Assembly (NCBI GenBank): GCA_965222935.1
Contig: CBDCVA010000001.1
Location: 124,001 to 188,000 of the forward strand
Direction: 5' to 3'
Source: CBDCVA01 sp965222935 [NCBI: Candidatus Latescibacterota bacterium]
GTDB taxonomy: Bacteria > Latescibacterota > CBDCVA01
Length of the DNA stretch: 64,000 nt
In this document: one piece after another, positions 7,257 to 16,620 of the stretch
Numbering within the stretch: position 1 is the stretch's first letter
Layout of the letters: each line of letters begins with the position of its first letter
Translations under genes and position numbers: made by a program
The notes under the pieces: generated by a model
The model's database searches: none
What the model saw: the letters and a program-made list of their open reading frames with translations, nothing else
What the model was told of the DNA's origin: nothing

Positions 7257-8147
7257 TCACCGTGGGGTCGTCTTGAACGTCAGGCCGTCCAGCATCGCCT
7301 TGAGACCCCTCATGCAGATGGCGCTGGCCTCTTCCGCCGCCTCGGAATAGACCGCGCCGCCGGGCCGATCCACCGTGGCCTCGTCCAGTTGCTTCGTCGG
7401 GCGCCAGTGGGTTTCCAGCGAAACGCAGCCCGTATAGCCGTCCTCGTCGAGTCGGCGCAACTGCCCCCTCCAGTCCACATCGCCTTCGCCCACCGGAACG
7501 AACGCGCCCTGCCTCCGGGCCGGATCGTGCGTCGCGTCTTTGACGTGGACGTGGACGATCCGGTTTCGGACCCGCTCGTAACCGGCGGGGTAGGGCGGCT
7601 CGGGGGCGCCGGCGTAGGCGTCGTTTCCGGGGTCCCAGATGGCCTTCACGCGGGGCGAACCGAGATCATGCAACAGACGCTCCTGATACCGCGCGTCGAG
7701 GAGGCAGGTGGCGGGCTCGTTCTCCAGGCCCAGGGTGATTCCTTCCGCCTCGACGATGCGGATGGGCTCGGCGAAGGCGCCGACGATCCGGGGCCAGGCG
7801 GCATCCATGCCCTCGACGCGCCAGAAGGCGAACCCGCGCACGAGATCGGTCCCGAGCTCCCGTGCCAGGGCGATGCTCTCGCGCAGGATTGTGATGTGCC
7901 GGGACCGCTCCTGGGGATCGTCGAGGGCGCACTTGTAGAACGGCGAGGCGATCCCGACCACCGATAGCCCCCGGTCGGCCAGGAGCGCCTTCATGCGCTC
8001 CACCTGTGAAGCGCTGAAATCCTGCGGCTGCTTGATATCCCAGGCGCTGCGGATCTCCACGTGCGCGCAGCCGAACCCGACGGCGAAATCGAGCGCCTTC
8101 TCGAAATCCTGGCTCACTTCGTCGGTGAACACACCCAGCGTGAACAC
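7257..8147 (-). CDS. Sugar phosphate isomerase/epimerase (xylose isomerase-like TIM barrel)
   Basis: 296 aa, AP-endonuclease-2/xylose-isomerase-like TIM barrel. Metal-ligand type motifs are visible: the first helix with VEIRSAWD, ITLGLENEP (Glu), AIWDPGNDAYAG (Asp), RIVHVHVKDA (His, Lys) and CVSLETHW (Glu). GTG 8147 overlaps the stop of the upstream N-acetylglutamate synthase gene by one base (TAGTG), so it is the last gene of the arginine transcript. It has no obvious link to arginine; substrates in this family are ketoses, inososes and related sugars. Confidence 0.8.
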   Translation of the reverse strand: MFTLGVFTDEVSQDFEKALDFAVGFGCAHVEIRSAWDIKQPQDFSASQVERMKALLADRGLSVVGIASPFYKCALDDPQERSRHITILRESIALARELGTDLVRGFAFWRVEGMDAAWPRIVGAFAEPIRIVEAEGITLGLENEPATCLLDARYQERLLHDLGSPRVKAIWDPGNDAYAGAPEPPYPAGYERVRNRIVHVHVKDATHDPARRQGAFVPVGEGDVDWRGQLRRLDEDGYTGCVSLETHWRPTKQLDEATVDRPGGAVYSEAAEEASAICMRGLKAMLDGLTFKTTPR

Positions 8148-8638
8148 TACGGCGCTCCTTCCTGCGTTGCCTCAACCGGCGTCAGATCCAGCAGCATCGC
8201 CACCTCGTCGCATTCGACGAACTTGGGGCAGGTGATGCAATCGCGCCAGACCTTGTGGGGAAGCTGCTCCTTCTCGGTCTCGACGAACCCGAAGCGGGCG
8301 AAGAAACCGGTCTGATAGGTGAGCGCGAATGCGCGGCGAATCCCCAGTTCCCGCGCCTCCTGCAGGACAGCATCGACTACGGCGCGCCCCAGGCCCCGTC
8401 CGCGATAGGCCGGGTCCACCGCCGCCGATCGCACTTCGGCGAGATTCTCCCAGACGATATGCAGCGCCCCGCAGGCGACGATCTTGCCGTCTTCCTGAGC
8501 CACCCAGAAGTCGCGCAGGTTCTCATAGATATTTCCCAGCGACCGGGGCAGGAGCAGCCCGGATTCCGCCTGGCCGTTGACCAGGCGCGCGATCTGCCGC
8601 GCATCCTCAAGCTCTGCCTTACGCACCATCTGTATCAT
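8147..8638 (-). CDS. argA: Stand-alone GNAT-type N-acetylglutamate synthase (short ArgA)
   Basis: 163 aa from ATG 8638, preceded by GGGAG and overlapping the argH 3' end by 20 nt. One GNAT domain: the acetyl-CoA pyrophosphate loop AYRGRGLGRAVVDAV, and TGFFARFGFVE. The C-terminal CITCPKFVECDEVAM cysteine motif is typical of short, kinase-free NAGS enzymes such as mycobacterial ArgA (Rv2747). It would make N-acetylglutamate from glutamate and acetyl-CoA, the first arginine step. The frame is open upstream inside argH, but that part is a shadow. Functional assignment rests on family resemblance and operon position. Confidence 0.8.
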   Translation of the reverse strand: MIQMVRKAELEDARQIARLVNGQAESGLLLPRSLGNIYENLRDFWVAQEDGKIVACGALHIVWENLAEVRSAAVDPAYRGRGLGRAVVDAVLQEARELGIRRAFALTYQTGFFARFGFVETEKEQLPHKVWRDCITCPKFVECDEVAMLLDLTPVEATQEGAP

Positions 8639-10019
8639 CGCTCCCAACAAGCGCTCGTCCGGCGGCGATCTGCGCCAGCACCGCGCGCCGCGAGGTCCCG
8701 CCTTCGCTATCCCTCGCTTCGACGGCCCGCTCGGGGTCAAGCGCGTCCAATGCGTCCTGCCCGAAGGCCGGATGCGCCGCCCGCAGTTCCCCGGTGGAAA
8801 GCGATCCCACGGAGCGTCCCTGCGCAAGCGTCTCGTGCACCAGCGCCCCGACAACCTCGTGCGCCTCCCGGAAGGGGACATCCTTGTTGACGAGATAGAA
8901 AGCCAGGTCGGTGGTCAGAAGCTCGGGCGTGATGGCATTCCGCATCCGCGAGGCGTCCACCTCTAGGGTGGCCATGATCCGCTCGAAGACGGTGAGCGCC
9001 CCTTCGGCGGTCGCGATGGCGTCGAACAGCGGCTCCTTGTCTTCCTGCAAGTCACCGGAGTAGGCCAGCGGGACGCCTTTCTGGGCCATCAGCACCGTCA
9101 CCAGCGCGCCGGCGATGCGCCCCGTCTTCCCCCGGATGTGTTCGAGCGAATCGGGGTTGATCTTCTGCGGCATCTGGCTGGAGCCGCCCGCCAGGCTCTG
9201 GTGCAGCCGCACGAAGCCGTATTCGGCGCCCGACCAGCGGATGAGATCGCCCGCGAACCGGCTGAGGTGGACCAGGAACGTCGCGGCGAACGACAGAAAC
9301 TCTGCGATGAAATCCCGGTCGCTCACGGCGTCGATGCTGTTCTCGCTGGCGCGCGCGAACCCGAAGCGTTGCGCCAGGGCCGCCCGGTCGATGGCGAAGG
9401 GCGTCCCGGCCAGTGCACCGGCGCCCAAAGGCAAAGTGTTCATGCGGTGCCGTCCGTTGGCGAGGCGGCCTCTGTCGCGCTCGAGCATCCAGAAGAGGGC
9501 TAGGAGGTAGTGGCTGAACCGGACGGGCTGCGCGGGCCGCAGGTGCGTGTAGCCGGGCATCAGCGCGTCGATCTCGCGCTCGGAGACATCGAGGAGCGTC
9601 CGCTGAAGTCGGCGGATTCGGGCATCGATCCGGTCTGCCGCCTCGCGGAGGTAGAGTTTCTCGTCGAGGACCACCTGGTCGTTTCTGCTGCGCCCGGTGT
9701 GCAGCCGCCTTGCGGGCTCGCCCACCAACTCGATCAGGCGATCTTCGACGACGGTATGAACGTCCTCCTTCCCGATGGGGAACGCGAGCTCGCCCGAGAC
9801 CACCTCGCGCGCCACGGCATCGAGCCCGTCGAGGATCGCCCGGCGCTCCCCGGTGGAGATGACGCCCGCCTCGGCCAGCGCCTCGGCCTGAATGCGCGAG
9901 CCCTCGATATCCGCCCCGGCGAGGACATGGTCGAAGCGGACCGACGCGCTGAAGGCCTCGAACGCGGGGTCGGACGCCTCGCTGAAGACGCCGCCCCATC
10001 GTTTCCCCGCGCCGCTCAT
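8619..10019 (-). CDS. argH: Argininosuccinate lyase
   Basis: 466 aa, the normal length. It splits argininosuccinate to arginine and fumarate. Motifs: [18 protein letters not shown] at the N-terminus, [10 protein letters not shown] (substrate loop), [18 protein letters not shown], and the fumarase/ASL signature [13 protein letters not shown], which holds the catalytic serine loop. ATG 10019 overlaps the argG stop as ATGA. It lies between argG and argA on one transcript. Confidence 0.96.
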   Translation of the reverse strand: MSGAGKRWGGVFSEASDPAFEAFSASVRFDHVLAGADIEGSRIQAEALAEAGVISTGERRAILDGLDAVAREVVSGELAFPIGKEDVHTVVEDRLIELVGEPARRLHTGRSRNDQVVLDEKLYLREAADRIDARIRRLQRTLLDVSEREIDALMPGYTHLRPAQPVRFSHYLLALFWMLERDRGRLANGRHRMNTLPLGAGALAGTPFAIDRAALAQRFGFARASENSIDAVSDRDFIAEFLSFAATFLVHLSRFAGDLIRWSGAEYGFVRLHQSLAGGSSQMPQKINPDSLEHIRGKTGRIAGALVTVLMAQKGVPLAYSGDLQEDKEPLFDAIATAEGALTVFERIMATLEVDASRMRNAITPELLTTDLAFYLVNKDVPFREAHEVVGALVHETLAQGRSVGSLSTGELRAAHPAFGQDALDALDPERAVEARDSEGGTSRRAVLAQIAAGRALVGSDDTDGA

Positions 10020-11242
10020 GCTCCCTCCCCTCGCTCCGCCGCGCGGTCAACCAGCCCTTGCGTGCGCTCCGGCAAGCCGAACAGGCGAATGAAGCCCGTC
10101 GCGTCCGCCTGGTCGTACTCGCTCTCTCTGCCGAAAGTGACGAGCTCTTTGCGGAAGAGGCTGTAAGGGCTCTCGCGCCCGACGGCCGTGACGGAGCCTT
10201 TGTAGAGCTTCAATCGCACCGTCCCCGTGAGGCGCTTCTGGGTGGCGTCCACGAAGGCGTCCAGCGCCTCGCGCAGGGGCGAGAACCACTTGCCCGCGTA
10301 GACGAGCTCGGCGTAGCGCTCCGATAGAGTGCGCTTCTCCCGCGAGGTGTCCCGATCGAGCACGAGCGCTTCGAGGTCCCGGTGCGCCTCGTAGAGCATC
10401 GTCCCGCCGGGGGTCTCGTAGACGCCTCGGGATTTCATGCCCACCACACGGCTCTCGACGATGTCCCTGCGGCCGACGCCGTGGCGTCCGCCCAGGACAT
10501 TCAATCGCTCCAGGAGGGCCACGGGTCCGAGACGCTCACCGTCCACCTCGGCGGGCCAGCCGGCCTCGAAGCCGATGGTGACGTACTCGGCCTCATCGGG
10601 CGCCTCCTCGGGCGCGGCGGTGCGCTGGAACATGCGCGCATCGGCCTCGAAGGCGGGGTCTTCGAGCGGACCGCCCTCATGGCTGAGGTGCCACAGGTTG
10701 CCGTCGCGCGAGTAGTCCTCTTCGCGGGTCACCGGGACCGGGATGCCGTGCGCGGCGGCGTAGTCCATGGCGTCCTCGCGACCGCGCAGGTCCCACTCCC
10801 GCCAGGGCGCGATGACCTTGAGTTCGGGCGCCAGGGCCGCATAGGCCAACTCGAAACGCACCTGGTCGTTCCCCTTGCCCGTGGCACCGTGAGCGACGGC
10901 ATCGGCGCCCTCGAGGCGGGCGATCTCCACCTGCCGCTTGGCGATCAGGGGCCGGGAGAACGAGGTGCCCAACAGGTAGCGCCCTTCGTAGACGGCGCCC
11001 GCGCGCATCGTGGGGAAGCAGTAATCGCGCACGAACGCTTCACGCAGGTCCTCGACGTAGACCTTCGAGGCTCCCGCCGCGAGGGCCTTTTCCCTGAGGC
11101 CCGAAAGCTCCCGTCCCTGGCCCAGATCGGCCGTCATGGCGATGACCTCGCAGCCGTAGCGCTCGATCAGCCAGCTCAGGATCACCGACGTGTCCAGCCC
11201 GCCCGAGTACGCGAGGACGACCTTTCGCGGCGTCTCAGGCAT
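10016..11242 (-). CDS. argG: Argininosuccinate synthase
   Basis: 408 aa from ATG 11242, which overlaps the argD stop by 8 nt; a 13-residue longer frame is open but unlikely. It joins citrulline and aspartate with ATP. The PP-loop is [16 protein letters not shown]. Further signatures are [14 protein letters not shown], the [15 protein letters not shown] segment and [11 protein letters not shown]. Length and order match the family. Confidence 0.96.
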   Translation of the reverse strand: MPETPRKVVLAYSGGLDTSVILSWLIERYGCEVIAMTADLGQGRELSGLREKALAAGASKVYVEDLREAFVRDYCFPTMRAGAVYEGRYLLGTSFSRPLIAKRQVEIARLEGADAVAHGATGKGNDQVRFELAYAALAPELKVIAPWREWDLRGREDAMDYAAAHGIPVPVTREEDYSRDGNLWHLSHEGGPLEDPAFEADARMFQRTAAPEEAPDEAEYVTIGFEAGWPAEVDGERLGPVALLERLNVLGGRHGVGRRDIVESRVVGMKSRGVYETPGGTMLYEAHRDLEALVLDRDTSREKRTLSERYAELVYAGKWFSPLREALDAFVDATQKRLTGTVRLKLYKGSVTAVGRESPYSLFRKELVTFGRESEYDQADATGFIRLFGLPERTQGLVDRAAERGEGA

Positions 11243-12440
11243 GGCCGCTCTCGTGGTGCGTAAGGGCAGCATCGAGCGCATCGACCACTTCGTCCACCTG
11301 CTCGGCGGTCACGGTCAGGGGCGGCACGAAGCGGAGGATGTTCGCCCCCGCGCTGGTGGCCAGGATGGAGCGCTCGAACAGGGCGTTCACCATCACCTTC
11401 GCCTCGCACGCCAGTTCCATCCCGCACAGGAGGCCTCGCCCGCGCACCTCCTTGAGGGTCGCATGGCGTTCGCGCAGCGACTCGACCCTGCCGAACAGGT
11501 GTTGCCCCACGGCCTCCACGTGCTCGGCCATCGCTGGCTCCTGAAGTTTTCGCAGTACGGTCAAGGCCACGGCGCAGGTGAGCGGCCCCCCTCCGAACGT
11601 CGTGCCGTGGTCGGAGGGCCCGAGCGCATCCGCCACCCGCTGGCGCATGAGCACCGCCGCCAGAGGCAGGCCGCCCGCCAGCGGCTTGGCCAGCGTCATC
11701 ACGTCCGGCTCGACGCCGTACGCCTCGTAGGTGAAGAGGGGTCCCGTCCGGCGCATCCCCGTCTGGATCTCGTCGAAGATGAGCGCGCATCCGGCCTCAT
11801 CCGCCAGCCGCCGCAGGCCCGTCAGGAAATCCGGTTTCCCGACGTGAATGCCGCCTTCGGCTTGGATCGGCTCGACGAGGATGGCGCACGTGCGGTCGCT
11901 CAAAACGTCTCGAACGGCCCCGAGGTCGTTGAACGGTACGATGTGGAAGCCGGGGAGCATCGGCTCGAACCCCTGGTGGAGCTTGGATTGACCCGTCGCC
12001 GAAAGCGCCCCGTAGGTGCGGCCGTGGAAAGAGTTCTCGAAGGCGATGATCTCGTAGCGGTCGGGGTTGCCGTCGGTTCGCGCCCACTTGCGGACGAACT
12101 TGATCGCGGCATCCACCGCCTCCGTGCCGCTGTTGCAGACGAAGACGCGGTCGGCGAAGGAGGCCTCGGCCAGCGCTCTGGCCAGTTCGGCCTGCTCCGC
12201 CGTGTGATAGAGGTTGGAGATGTGGATGAGCTTTGCTGCGCCCTCCTGTATCGCCCGAACGATGTCCGGGTCGCCGTAGCCGAAGGCGTTGACGGCGATC
12301 CCCGCGACGAAATCCAGATAGCGTCGGCCGTCGGTGTCGTAGACATGGGCGCCTTCCCCGCGCGCGAACACGATCTCCGGTCGCACGAAGATTTGCAGTT
12401 GATAGCGATTCGCGAGCTCCAGGTACTCGGCCGTAGTCAT
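11235..12440 (-). CDS. argD: Acetylornithine aminotransferase
   Basis: 401 aa, class-III PLP aminotransferase. ATG 12440 overlaps the upstream HAD stop (ATGA). [17 protein letters not shown] and [18 protein letters not shown] are the cofactor-phosphate motifs, [14 protein letters not shown] holds the PLP-contacting Asp, and [11 protein letters not shown] the Schiff-base lysine. It transfers the amino group from glutamate to N-acetylglutamate semialdehyde. By position it is the arginine enzyme, though such enzymes can also serve lysine synthesis. Confidence 0.93.
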   Translation of the reverse strand: MTTAEYLELANRYQLQIFVRPEIVFARGEGAHVYDTDGRRYLDFVAGIAVNAFGYGDPDIVRAIQEGAAKLIHISNLYHTAEQAELARALAEASFADRVFVCNSGTEAVDAAIKFVRKWARTDGNPDRYEIIAFENSFHGRTYGALSATGQSKLHQGFEPMLPGFHIVPFNDLGAVRDVLSDRTCAILVEPIQAEGGIHVGKPDFLTGLRRLADEAGCALIFDEIQTGMRRTGPLFTYEAYGVEPDVMTLAKPLAGGLPLAAVLMRQRVADALGPSDHGTTFGGGPLTCAVALTVLRKLQEPAMAEHVEAVGQHLFGRVESLRERHATLKEVRGRGLLCGMELACEAKVMVNALFERSILATSAGANILRFVPPLTVTAEQVDEVVDALDAALTHHESGHA

Positions 12441-13153
12441 CGGGCGTCCTCGCTTTCCGTATCTACCAGTGACAGAACTTCCTTCAGCGCTGAGACCATA
12501 GCTCCTCGCCACTCCGCCTCCGCATCGGGACGGAGGGATTCATGTACAGCTTCTTCGTAGGGTACTCGAATCAGAACGGGATGCATCCCAACCTGTGCTG
12601 CGCCTGTCAGTTCGCGGCTGCTTCCGTCCCCTACGTAGAGGCAGTCCTGCGGCCTCACGGCCAGCCGCTCGCAGGCCATCCGATAGATGCGTGGATCGGG
12701 CTTCTTGAAGCCCGCTGTACCCGAAAAGATGGCAACATCCACTAGCGGAGCCAAGGGGGTGTCTCGCCACAGAAACGCAACGTCCGGTCCACAATCACTG
12801 ATGAGTCCTATCTTGTAGCGTCCCGCTCGCAGCCGATTCAACGTCTCCACGGCGCCCCATCGCGGTGTGAGAGAACGCCGTATAAAATCAAGCCGTATTT
12901 GGGTGGCCGCCGTGATCCGATCACTCTCCAATGGCAGGCCGAGCGTCTCGCAGATGTGCTCAAGGTTGGCCTCTATGGTCGCAAAGAACGCCGTTTCCCG
13001 CGGACGTGATGTCTCGCTCCACAGGCGGTGAAAGTCATCCCCAGGCACAGAAAGCGCAGACGCCATTGCCGAGCGCGAACGCTGGATGTCCTGAAATGAC
13101 TGGAGGTCAACCAAGGTTCCGAAGAGATCAAAAATGACGGCGTCATAGGTCAT
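12437..13153 (-). CDS. HAD-superfamily hydrolase inserted in the arginine operon
   Basis: 238 aa. HAD motif I is FDLFGTLVD (nucleophile DxF followed by GT), motif II is LISDCG, the motif III lysine is in GFKKPDPRIY, and motif IV is YVGDGSSREL. The first acidic residue is followed by Leu-Phe (DLFGT), a common variant. A phosphatase or phosphoglycolate-like role is possible; the substrate is unknown. It sits between argB and argD, where other genomes often carry argJ or argF, and its base composition looks lower in GC than the flanking arg genes. This points to later insertion. Confidence 0.8.
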   Translation of the reverse strand: MTYDAVIFDLFGTLVDLQSFQDIQRSRSAMASALSVPGDDFHRLWSETSRPRETAFFATIEANLEHICETLGLPLESDRITAATQIRLDFIRRSLTPRWGAVETLNRLRAGRYKIGLISDCGPDVAFLWRDTPLAPLVDVAIFSGTAGFKKPDPRIYRMACERLAVRPQDCLYVGDGSSRELTGAAQVGMHPVLIRVPYEEAVHESLRPDAEAEWRGAMVSALKEVLSLVDTESEDAR

Positions 13154-13196
13154 GGTTCAGTTGCCCTTGTGCTGCGATGGCGCATCGCCTCAGCCT

Positions 13197-14009
13197 TCAC
13201 CCGGCGGCGGCAACCACCGTTCCGAGCCCTTCTTCGGAAGTGCCGTCCGCCGCATCGCCCGCGAGTTGGCGGCACAGGCTGCCCGCACCGGCCCAGCCCA
13301 TGATGTGGACCCGCCCCACGCCCGCTTCCACGGCATCCCGCGCGGACCTGAGCTTGGGGATCATGCCCCCGGTGATCTGTCCGGCGGCGACCAACGCTTC
13401 CACCTCGCCGGTCAGGATGCGTCGCTTGAGCGCACCTTCGACATAGACCCCGGGCACGTCGGTCACGAAGACCAGGTCGTCGCAGCCGAGCGCGACGCCG
13501 ATCGCCAGCGCCGCCTCGTCCGCGTTGACGTTGAACGCCTCCCAATCGGGGCCCGCCGAGATGGGCGAGACCACGGGTATGATCCCGTGGCACAGGAGAA
13601 GGCGCAGAAGCTCGGCATCCACCCGCTCGATCCGGCCCACGCGCCCCAGGTCCTCCGTCGGGTGACGCTTGGGCTCGGCGCGCAGAAGCCCCATGTCGCG
13701 CCCGCTGAGGCCGATTGCCCGTCCGCCCAGGGCGCCGAGCCTCCCCACGATCCGTTTGTTCACGGCGCCTGAGAGCACCATCTCCACGGCCCCCACGGCC
13801 CTCCCATCGGTCACTCGCAAGCCATCCACGAAGCGGAACGGTAAGCCCAGCCTCTCCAGAATCCTGCCGATCTCCGCCCCGCCCCCGTGGACGATGACGC
13901 GCCCTCGAGGCGCCAGGGCCACGATGTCGCCGAGCTGTTCATCGAGGGTGGCCTCGTCGTCGGTGGCCGTTCCGCCGAGCTTGACGACGGTTGTGGGCGG
14001 ACCGCTCAT
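13197..14009 (-). CDS. argB: Acetylglutamate kinase
   Basis: 270 aa amino-acid kinase. Motifs: VKLGGTATDD (phosphate binding), IVHGGGAEIGRIL, GLSGRDMGLL, FNVNADEAALAIGVALG, FVTDVPGVY, and ITGGMIPKLRSARDAVEAG with the catalytic lysine. It phosphorylates N-acetylglutamate. ATG overlaps the argC stop (ATGA). A 43-nt gap separates it from the downstream HAD gene, the only real gap in this operon and a likely insertion point. Confidence 0.94.
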   Translation of the reverse strand: MSGPPTTVVKLGGTATDDEATLDEQLGDIVALAPRGRVIVHGGGAEIGRILERLGLPFRFVDGLRVTDGRAVGAVEMVLSGAVNKRIVGRLGALGGRAIGLSGRDMGLLRAEPKRHPTEDLGRVGRIERVDAELLRLLLCHGIIPVVSPISAGPDWEAFNVNADEAALAIGVALGCDDLVFVTDVPGVYVEGALKRRILTGEVEALVAAGQITGGMIPKLRSARDAVEAGVGRVHIMGWAGAGSLCRQLAGDAADGTSEEGLGTVVAAAG

Positions 14010-15052
14010 CCGCCCAGCGGGACGACCGGCGTCGCGGTGAAGCCGGTCACCTCCGGCAGATCGAACATCAGGTTCATGTTCTGGATCGCGGTACCGACCG
14101 CACCTTTGCCCAGGTTATCGATCACCGAAACGACGATGGCCATCCTCGCCCCCTCGACGCGTTTGACGCCGACATCGCAGAAGTTCGTCTCGGCGACGTG
14201 CGAGGCCTCCGGGAGCTCGGCCCCCTTGACGCGGACGAACGGCTCCTCGGCGTAGAGCGTCCACACCGCGTCGACGAGCGTCTCGGTGCCGACATCCTCG
14301 GCGAGCGGGACGTAGAGGGTCGAGAGCATGCCCCGGTTGAGCGGCACGCGCTGCGGGGTGAACACGACCCGCACATCGCGGCCGGCGAGCTTGGCCAGTT
14401 CCTGCTCCATTTCGCCGACGTGCTTGTGGATGCGCCCGGCCTTGTACGCGGCGATGTTGTCGTGCGCATCCACGAACAGAAGCTCGTGCAAAAGCTTACG
14501 CCCCGCGCCGCTGATGCCGCTCTTGGCGTCCACGATGATGGGTTCGTCCGCCACGAGCCCGGTTCGCATGAAAGGTGCCAGACCCAGGAGGACGGAGGTC
14601 GGGTAGCAGCCGGGGTTGGCCACGAGCCGTGCGCTCCGAATCACCTCGCGGTTGAGTTCGGGGAGACCGTAGACGGCCTCGGCGAGAAGCTCGGGCGCGT
14701 CGTGCGCCCGGCCGTACCACCGCTCGAACGCCTCGGCGGAATCCAGTCGGAAATCGCCCGGCAGGTCGATGAGTTGAGTGCCGCGTTCGAGCAGGGCCGG
14801 CGCCAATCGGGTTGAGAGAAAATCGGGCACGCAACTGAAGAGGCAATCGGCCTCCTCGCGGAGGGCATCGCCGGAGGGGATCAACTCGAAATCCCCGACG
14901 CCCCTGAGGCGCGGGTACACGTCGGAGAGGCGCTCGCCCGCGCTCTGTTCCGATGTCGCGAAGGCCAACTTCACCTCGGGATGGAGCGCCAACTGCTCGA
15001 CCAGCTCGCGTCCCACAAGGCCCGTCGCGCCCAGGATGCCCACTCGAATCAT
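14006..15052 (-). CDS. argC: N-acetyl-gamma-glutamyl-phosphate reductase
   Basis: 348 aa. The N-terminal NAD(P)-binding loop is GILGATGLVGRELVEQL. The catalytic cysteine is in VANPGCYPTSVLLGL. DAKSGISGAGRK and the basic HKHVGEMEQEL segment complete the family pattern. It reduces the acyl phosphate made by ArgB. The start overlaps the argR stop by 4 nt. Confidence 0.95.
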   Translation of the reverse strand: MIRVGILGATGLVGRELVEQLALHPEVKLAFATSEQSAGERLSDVYPRLRGVGDFELIPSGDALREEADCLFSCVPDFLSTRLAPALLERGTQLIDLPGDFRLDSAEAFERWYGRAHDAPELLAEAVYGLPELNREVIRSARLVANPGCYPTSVLLGLAPFMRTGLVADEPIIVDAKSGISGAGRKLLHELLFVDAHDNIAAYKAGRIHKHVGEMEQELAKLAGRDVRVVFTPQRVPLNRGMLSTLYVPLAEDVGTETLVDAVWTLYAEEPFVRVKGAELPEASHVAETNFCDVGVKRVEGARMAIVVSVIDNLGKGAVGTAIQNMNLMFDLPEVTGFTATPVVPLGG

Positions 15053-15543
15053 CTCGCCCCCCTCGACCGTTCGATCCCTCGAATTCGCCCTGCCAACTGC
15101 TCACCATCCCGCGTCGTCCGCACGATCACCAAAAGCGTGTCGTCTCCGGCCACCGTCCCCAGGACATCCGGCCACTGTGCGCCGTCGATCGCCGCCGCGA
15201 CCGCCTGCGCGGAGCCCGCCGCCGCCTTGACCACCACCAGGTTGCCCGCGTTCTCGACGCTCCGCACGTCGTCGCGAACGGCACGCCGGAGCCTCTCGGG
15301 GCCGCCATTAGGATCGACCTCCTCGGGCCTGACGTAGCGATACCCCCCCTGTGGAGCCGGGGCGCGAACGACGCCCAGCGCCCTCAGGTCCCTCGAGAGC
15401 GTGCCCTGGCTCACCGGGTGCCCCAGCGCTCCGAGCGCAGCGCCCAGCGCCCGTTGTGTACCGAGTTGGCGGGCCGCGATGACCTCGAGGATGACGCGGC
15501 GGCGGGCGTCCTTGTCGCGATTCGTTCCGTGCGCTGGGCTCAT
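15049..15543 (-). CDS. argR: Arginine repressor
   Basis: 164 aa. The winged-helix DNA-binding part is residues ~10-75, with the family-typical VSQGTLSRDLRALGVV. The C-terminal hexamerisation and arginine-binding domain contains NLVVVKAAAGSAQAVAAAID and LGTVAGDDTLLVIV. First gene of the arg operon, behind a near-consensus promoter and two ARG boxes, so autoregulation with arginine as corepressor is expected. The 41-nt leader has no clear Shine-Dalgarno sequence. Confidence 0.94.
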   Translation of the reverse strand: MSPAHGTNRDKDARRRVILEVIAARQLGTQRALGAALGALGHPVSQGTLSRDLRALGVVRAPAPQGGYRYVRPEEVDPNGGPERLRRAVRDDVRSVENAGNLVVVKAAAGSAQAVAAAIDGAQWPDVLGTVAGDDTLLVIVRTTRDGEQLAGRIRGIERSRGAR

Positions 15544-15552
15544 GGCGATGGA

Positions 15553-15591
15553 AAAGTATGTTAATTCATATTCTATGAATAATTATTTTGA
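15553..15591. promoter_or_regulatory. Tandem ARG boxes (ArgR operator)
   Basis: Two 18-bp ARG boxes separated by 3 bp: box 1 at 15553-15570, spacer TTC, box 2 at 15574-15591. The inner half-sites ATTCATA (15564-15570) and TATGAAT (15574-15580) are perfect inverted copies of each other; the outer halves are degenerate. The 18-3-18 layout is the classic operator for an ArgR hexamer. It forms an AT-rich island in GC-rich DNA and overlaps the predicted start of transcription. Confidence 0.85.
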
Positions 15592-15619
15592 ATATAAGGG
15601 CAATCCGCCGTGCTGTCAA
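15591..15619 (-). promoter_or_regulatory. Promoter of the arginine operon
   Basis: On the minus strand: TTGACA (15619-15614), exactly 17 nt, then TATATT (15596-15591). The -35 is perfect and the -10 near perfect. The predicted start of transcription is near 15584, inside ARG box 2, so bound ArgR would block RNA polymerase. Confidence 0.88.
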
Positions 15620-15630
15620 GGGGGCGAAAG

Positions 15631-16569
15631 CTACGCCGGGGCTTGCGGGGTCTCTTCGCGGGCCAGGAGCGCGTCTGTGAAGCGTCTGGGGTCGAATTCG
15701 TCGAGGTCGTCGAGGCCTTCGCCCAGGCCGACGAGCAGGATGGGGATGTTTAGTGCCTCGGCAATGGCGATCACCGCTCCCCCTTTCGCCGTCCCGTCGA
15801 GTTTCGCGAGCGCGAGTCCCGTGACGCCCACGGCATCGTGGAAGGCCCGGGCCTGTGCCAGCGCATTCTGGCCCGTGGTCGCATCCAGGACGAGCAGGAC
15901 CTCGTGCGGCGCTTCCGGGAGGGCGCGCCCGAGCACGCGGTGAATTTTCTTCAACTCGTCCATCAGATTCCGTTGGGTGTGGAGGCGGCCCGCCGTGTCC
16001 ACGATGCAGACATCGGTCCCGCGCGCCGTGGCAGCCGAGATGGCGTCGAAGGCGACGGAGGCGGCATCGGCTCCGGGCTGGTGCCCCACCCACTGCACGT
16101 GCGCGCGACGCGCCCAGATCTCCAACTGGTCGATGGCTGCGGCACGGAAGGTGTCCGAGGCGGCCAGAAGCACCCGCCGTCCCTCCCTTGCGAACCGCGC
16201 GGCGATCTTGCCGACCGTCGTCGTCTTTCCGGCGCCGTTCGCGCCGCAGACCATGATCACCTTCGGGGGCTGCGTGACGTCGAAGAAGCTGCGCTCGGGT
16301 CGCCGCGCTTCGAGGAGGGTCAGGAGCTGGCTGCGCAAGGCGTCCCAGAGGGCCTTCTCCCCTCGCTCGTCCGCTCGACGCACGGCTTCGATCAGGCGTT
16401 CCGCCGCGTTCAGTCCGATGTCGGCCTCCAGGAGGAGGTCCTCCATCGCCTCCGCCGCGGCCGCATCGAACGGCTCTCCGCCGCCCAGCAACTCATCCAG
16501 CCGCGAGATGATGCCGCCTCGCGTCTTGGCCAGCCCTGCCCGCAGGCGCGTCAAGACGTCATCGAGCAT
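15631..16569 (-). CDS. ftsY: Signal recognition particle receptor FtsY
   Basis: 312 aa; essentially the NG GTPase core without the long acidic A domain of E. coli. Motifs: G1 GANGAGKTTTVGKIA, DTFRAAAIDQLEIW, G3 DTAGRLHTQRNLMDEL, G4-like AKLDGTAKGGAVI and G5-like LVGLGEGLDDLDEFDP. It docks SRP-ribosome complexes at the membrane. It ends 87 nt before the argR start on the same strand, but argR has its own promoter. Confidence 0.95.
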   Translation of the reverse strand: MLDDVLTRLRAGLAKTRGGIISRLDELLGGGEPFDAAAAEAMEDLLLEADIGLNAAERLIEAVRRADERGEKALWDALRSQLLTLLEARRPERSFFDVTQPPKVIMVCGANGAGKTTTVGKIAARFAREGRRVLLAASDTFRAAAIDQLEIWARRAHVQWVGHQPGADAASVAFDAISAATARGTDVCIVDTAGRLHTQRNLMDELKKIHRVLGRALPEAPHEVLLVLDATTGQNALAQARAFHDAVGVTGLALAKLDGTAKGGAVIAIAEALNIPILLVGLGEGLDDLDEFDPRRFTDALLAREETPQAPA

Positions 16570-16620
16570 GATGAAAGGTCTGAGCCTTGGGTTGGGGTCT
16601 GTGGCCTTTCCGGTTCGGCG

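Noticed and set aside
8619-8881. An N-terminal extension of the N-acetylglutamate synthase, or an ArgH-ArgA fusion
   Set aside because: The extension is a shadow of argH in another frame. ArgH has its own stop at 8619 and the synthase has its own start and ribosome site at 8638.
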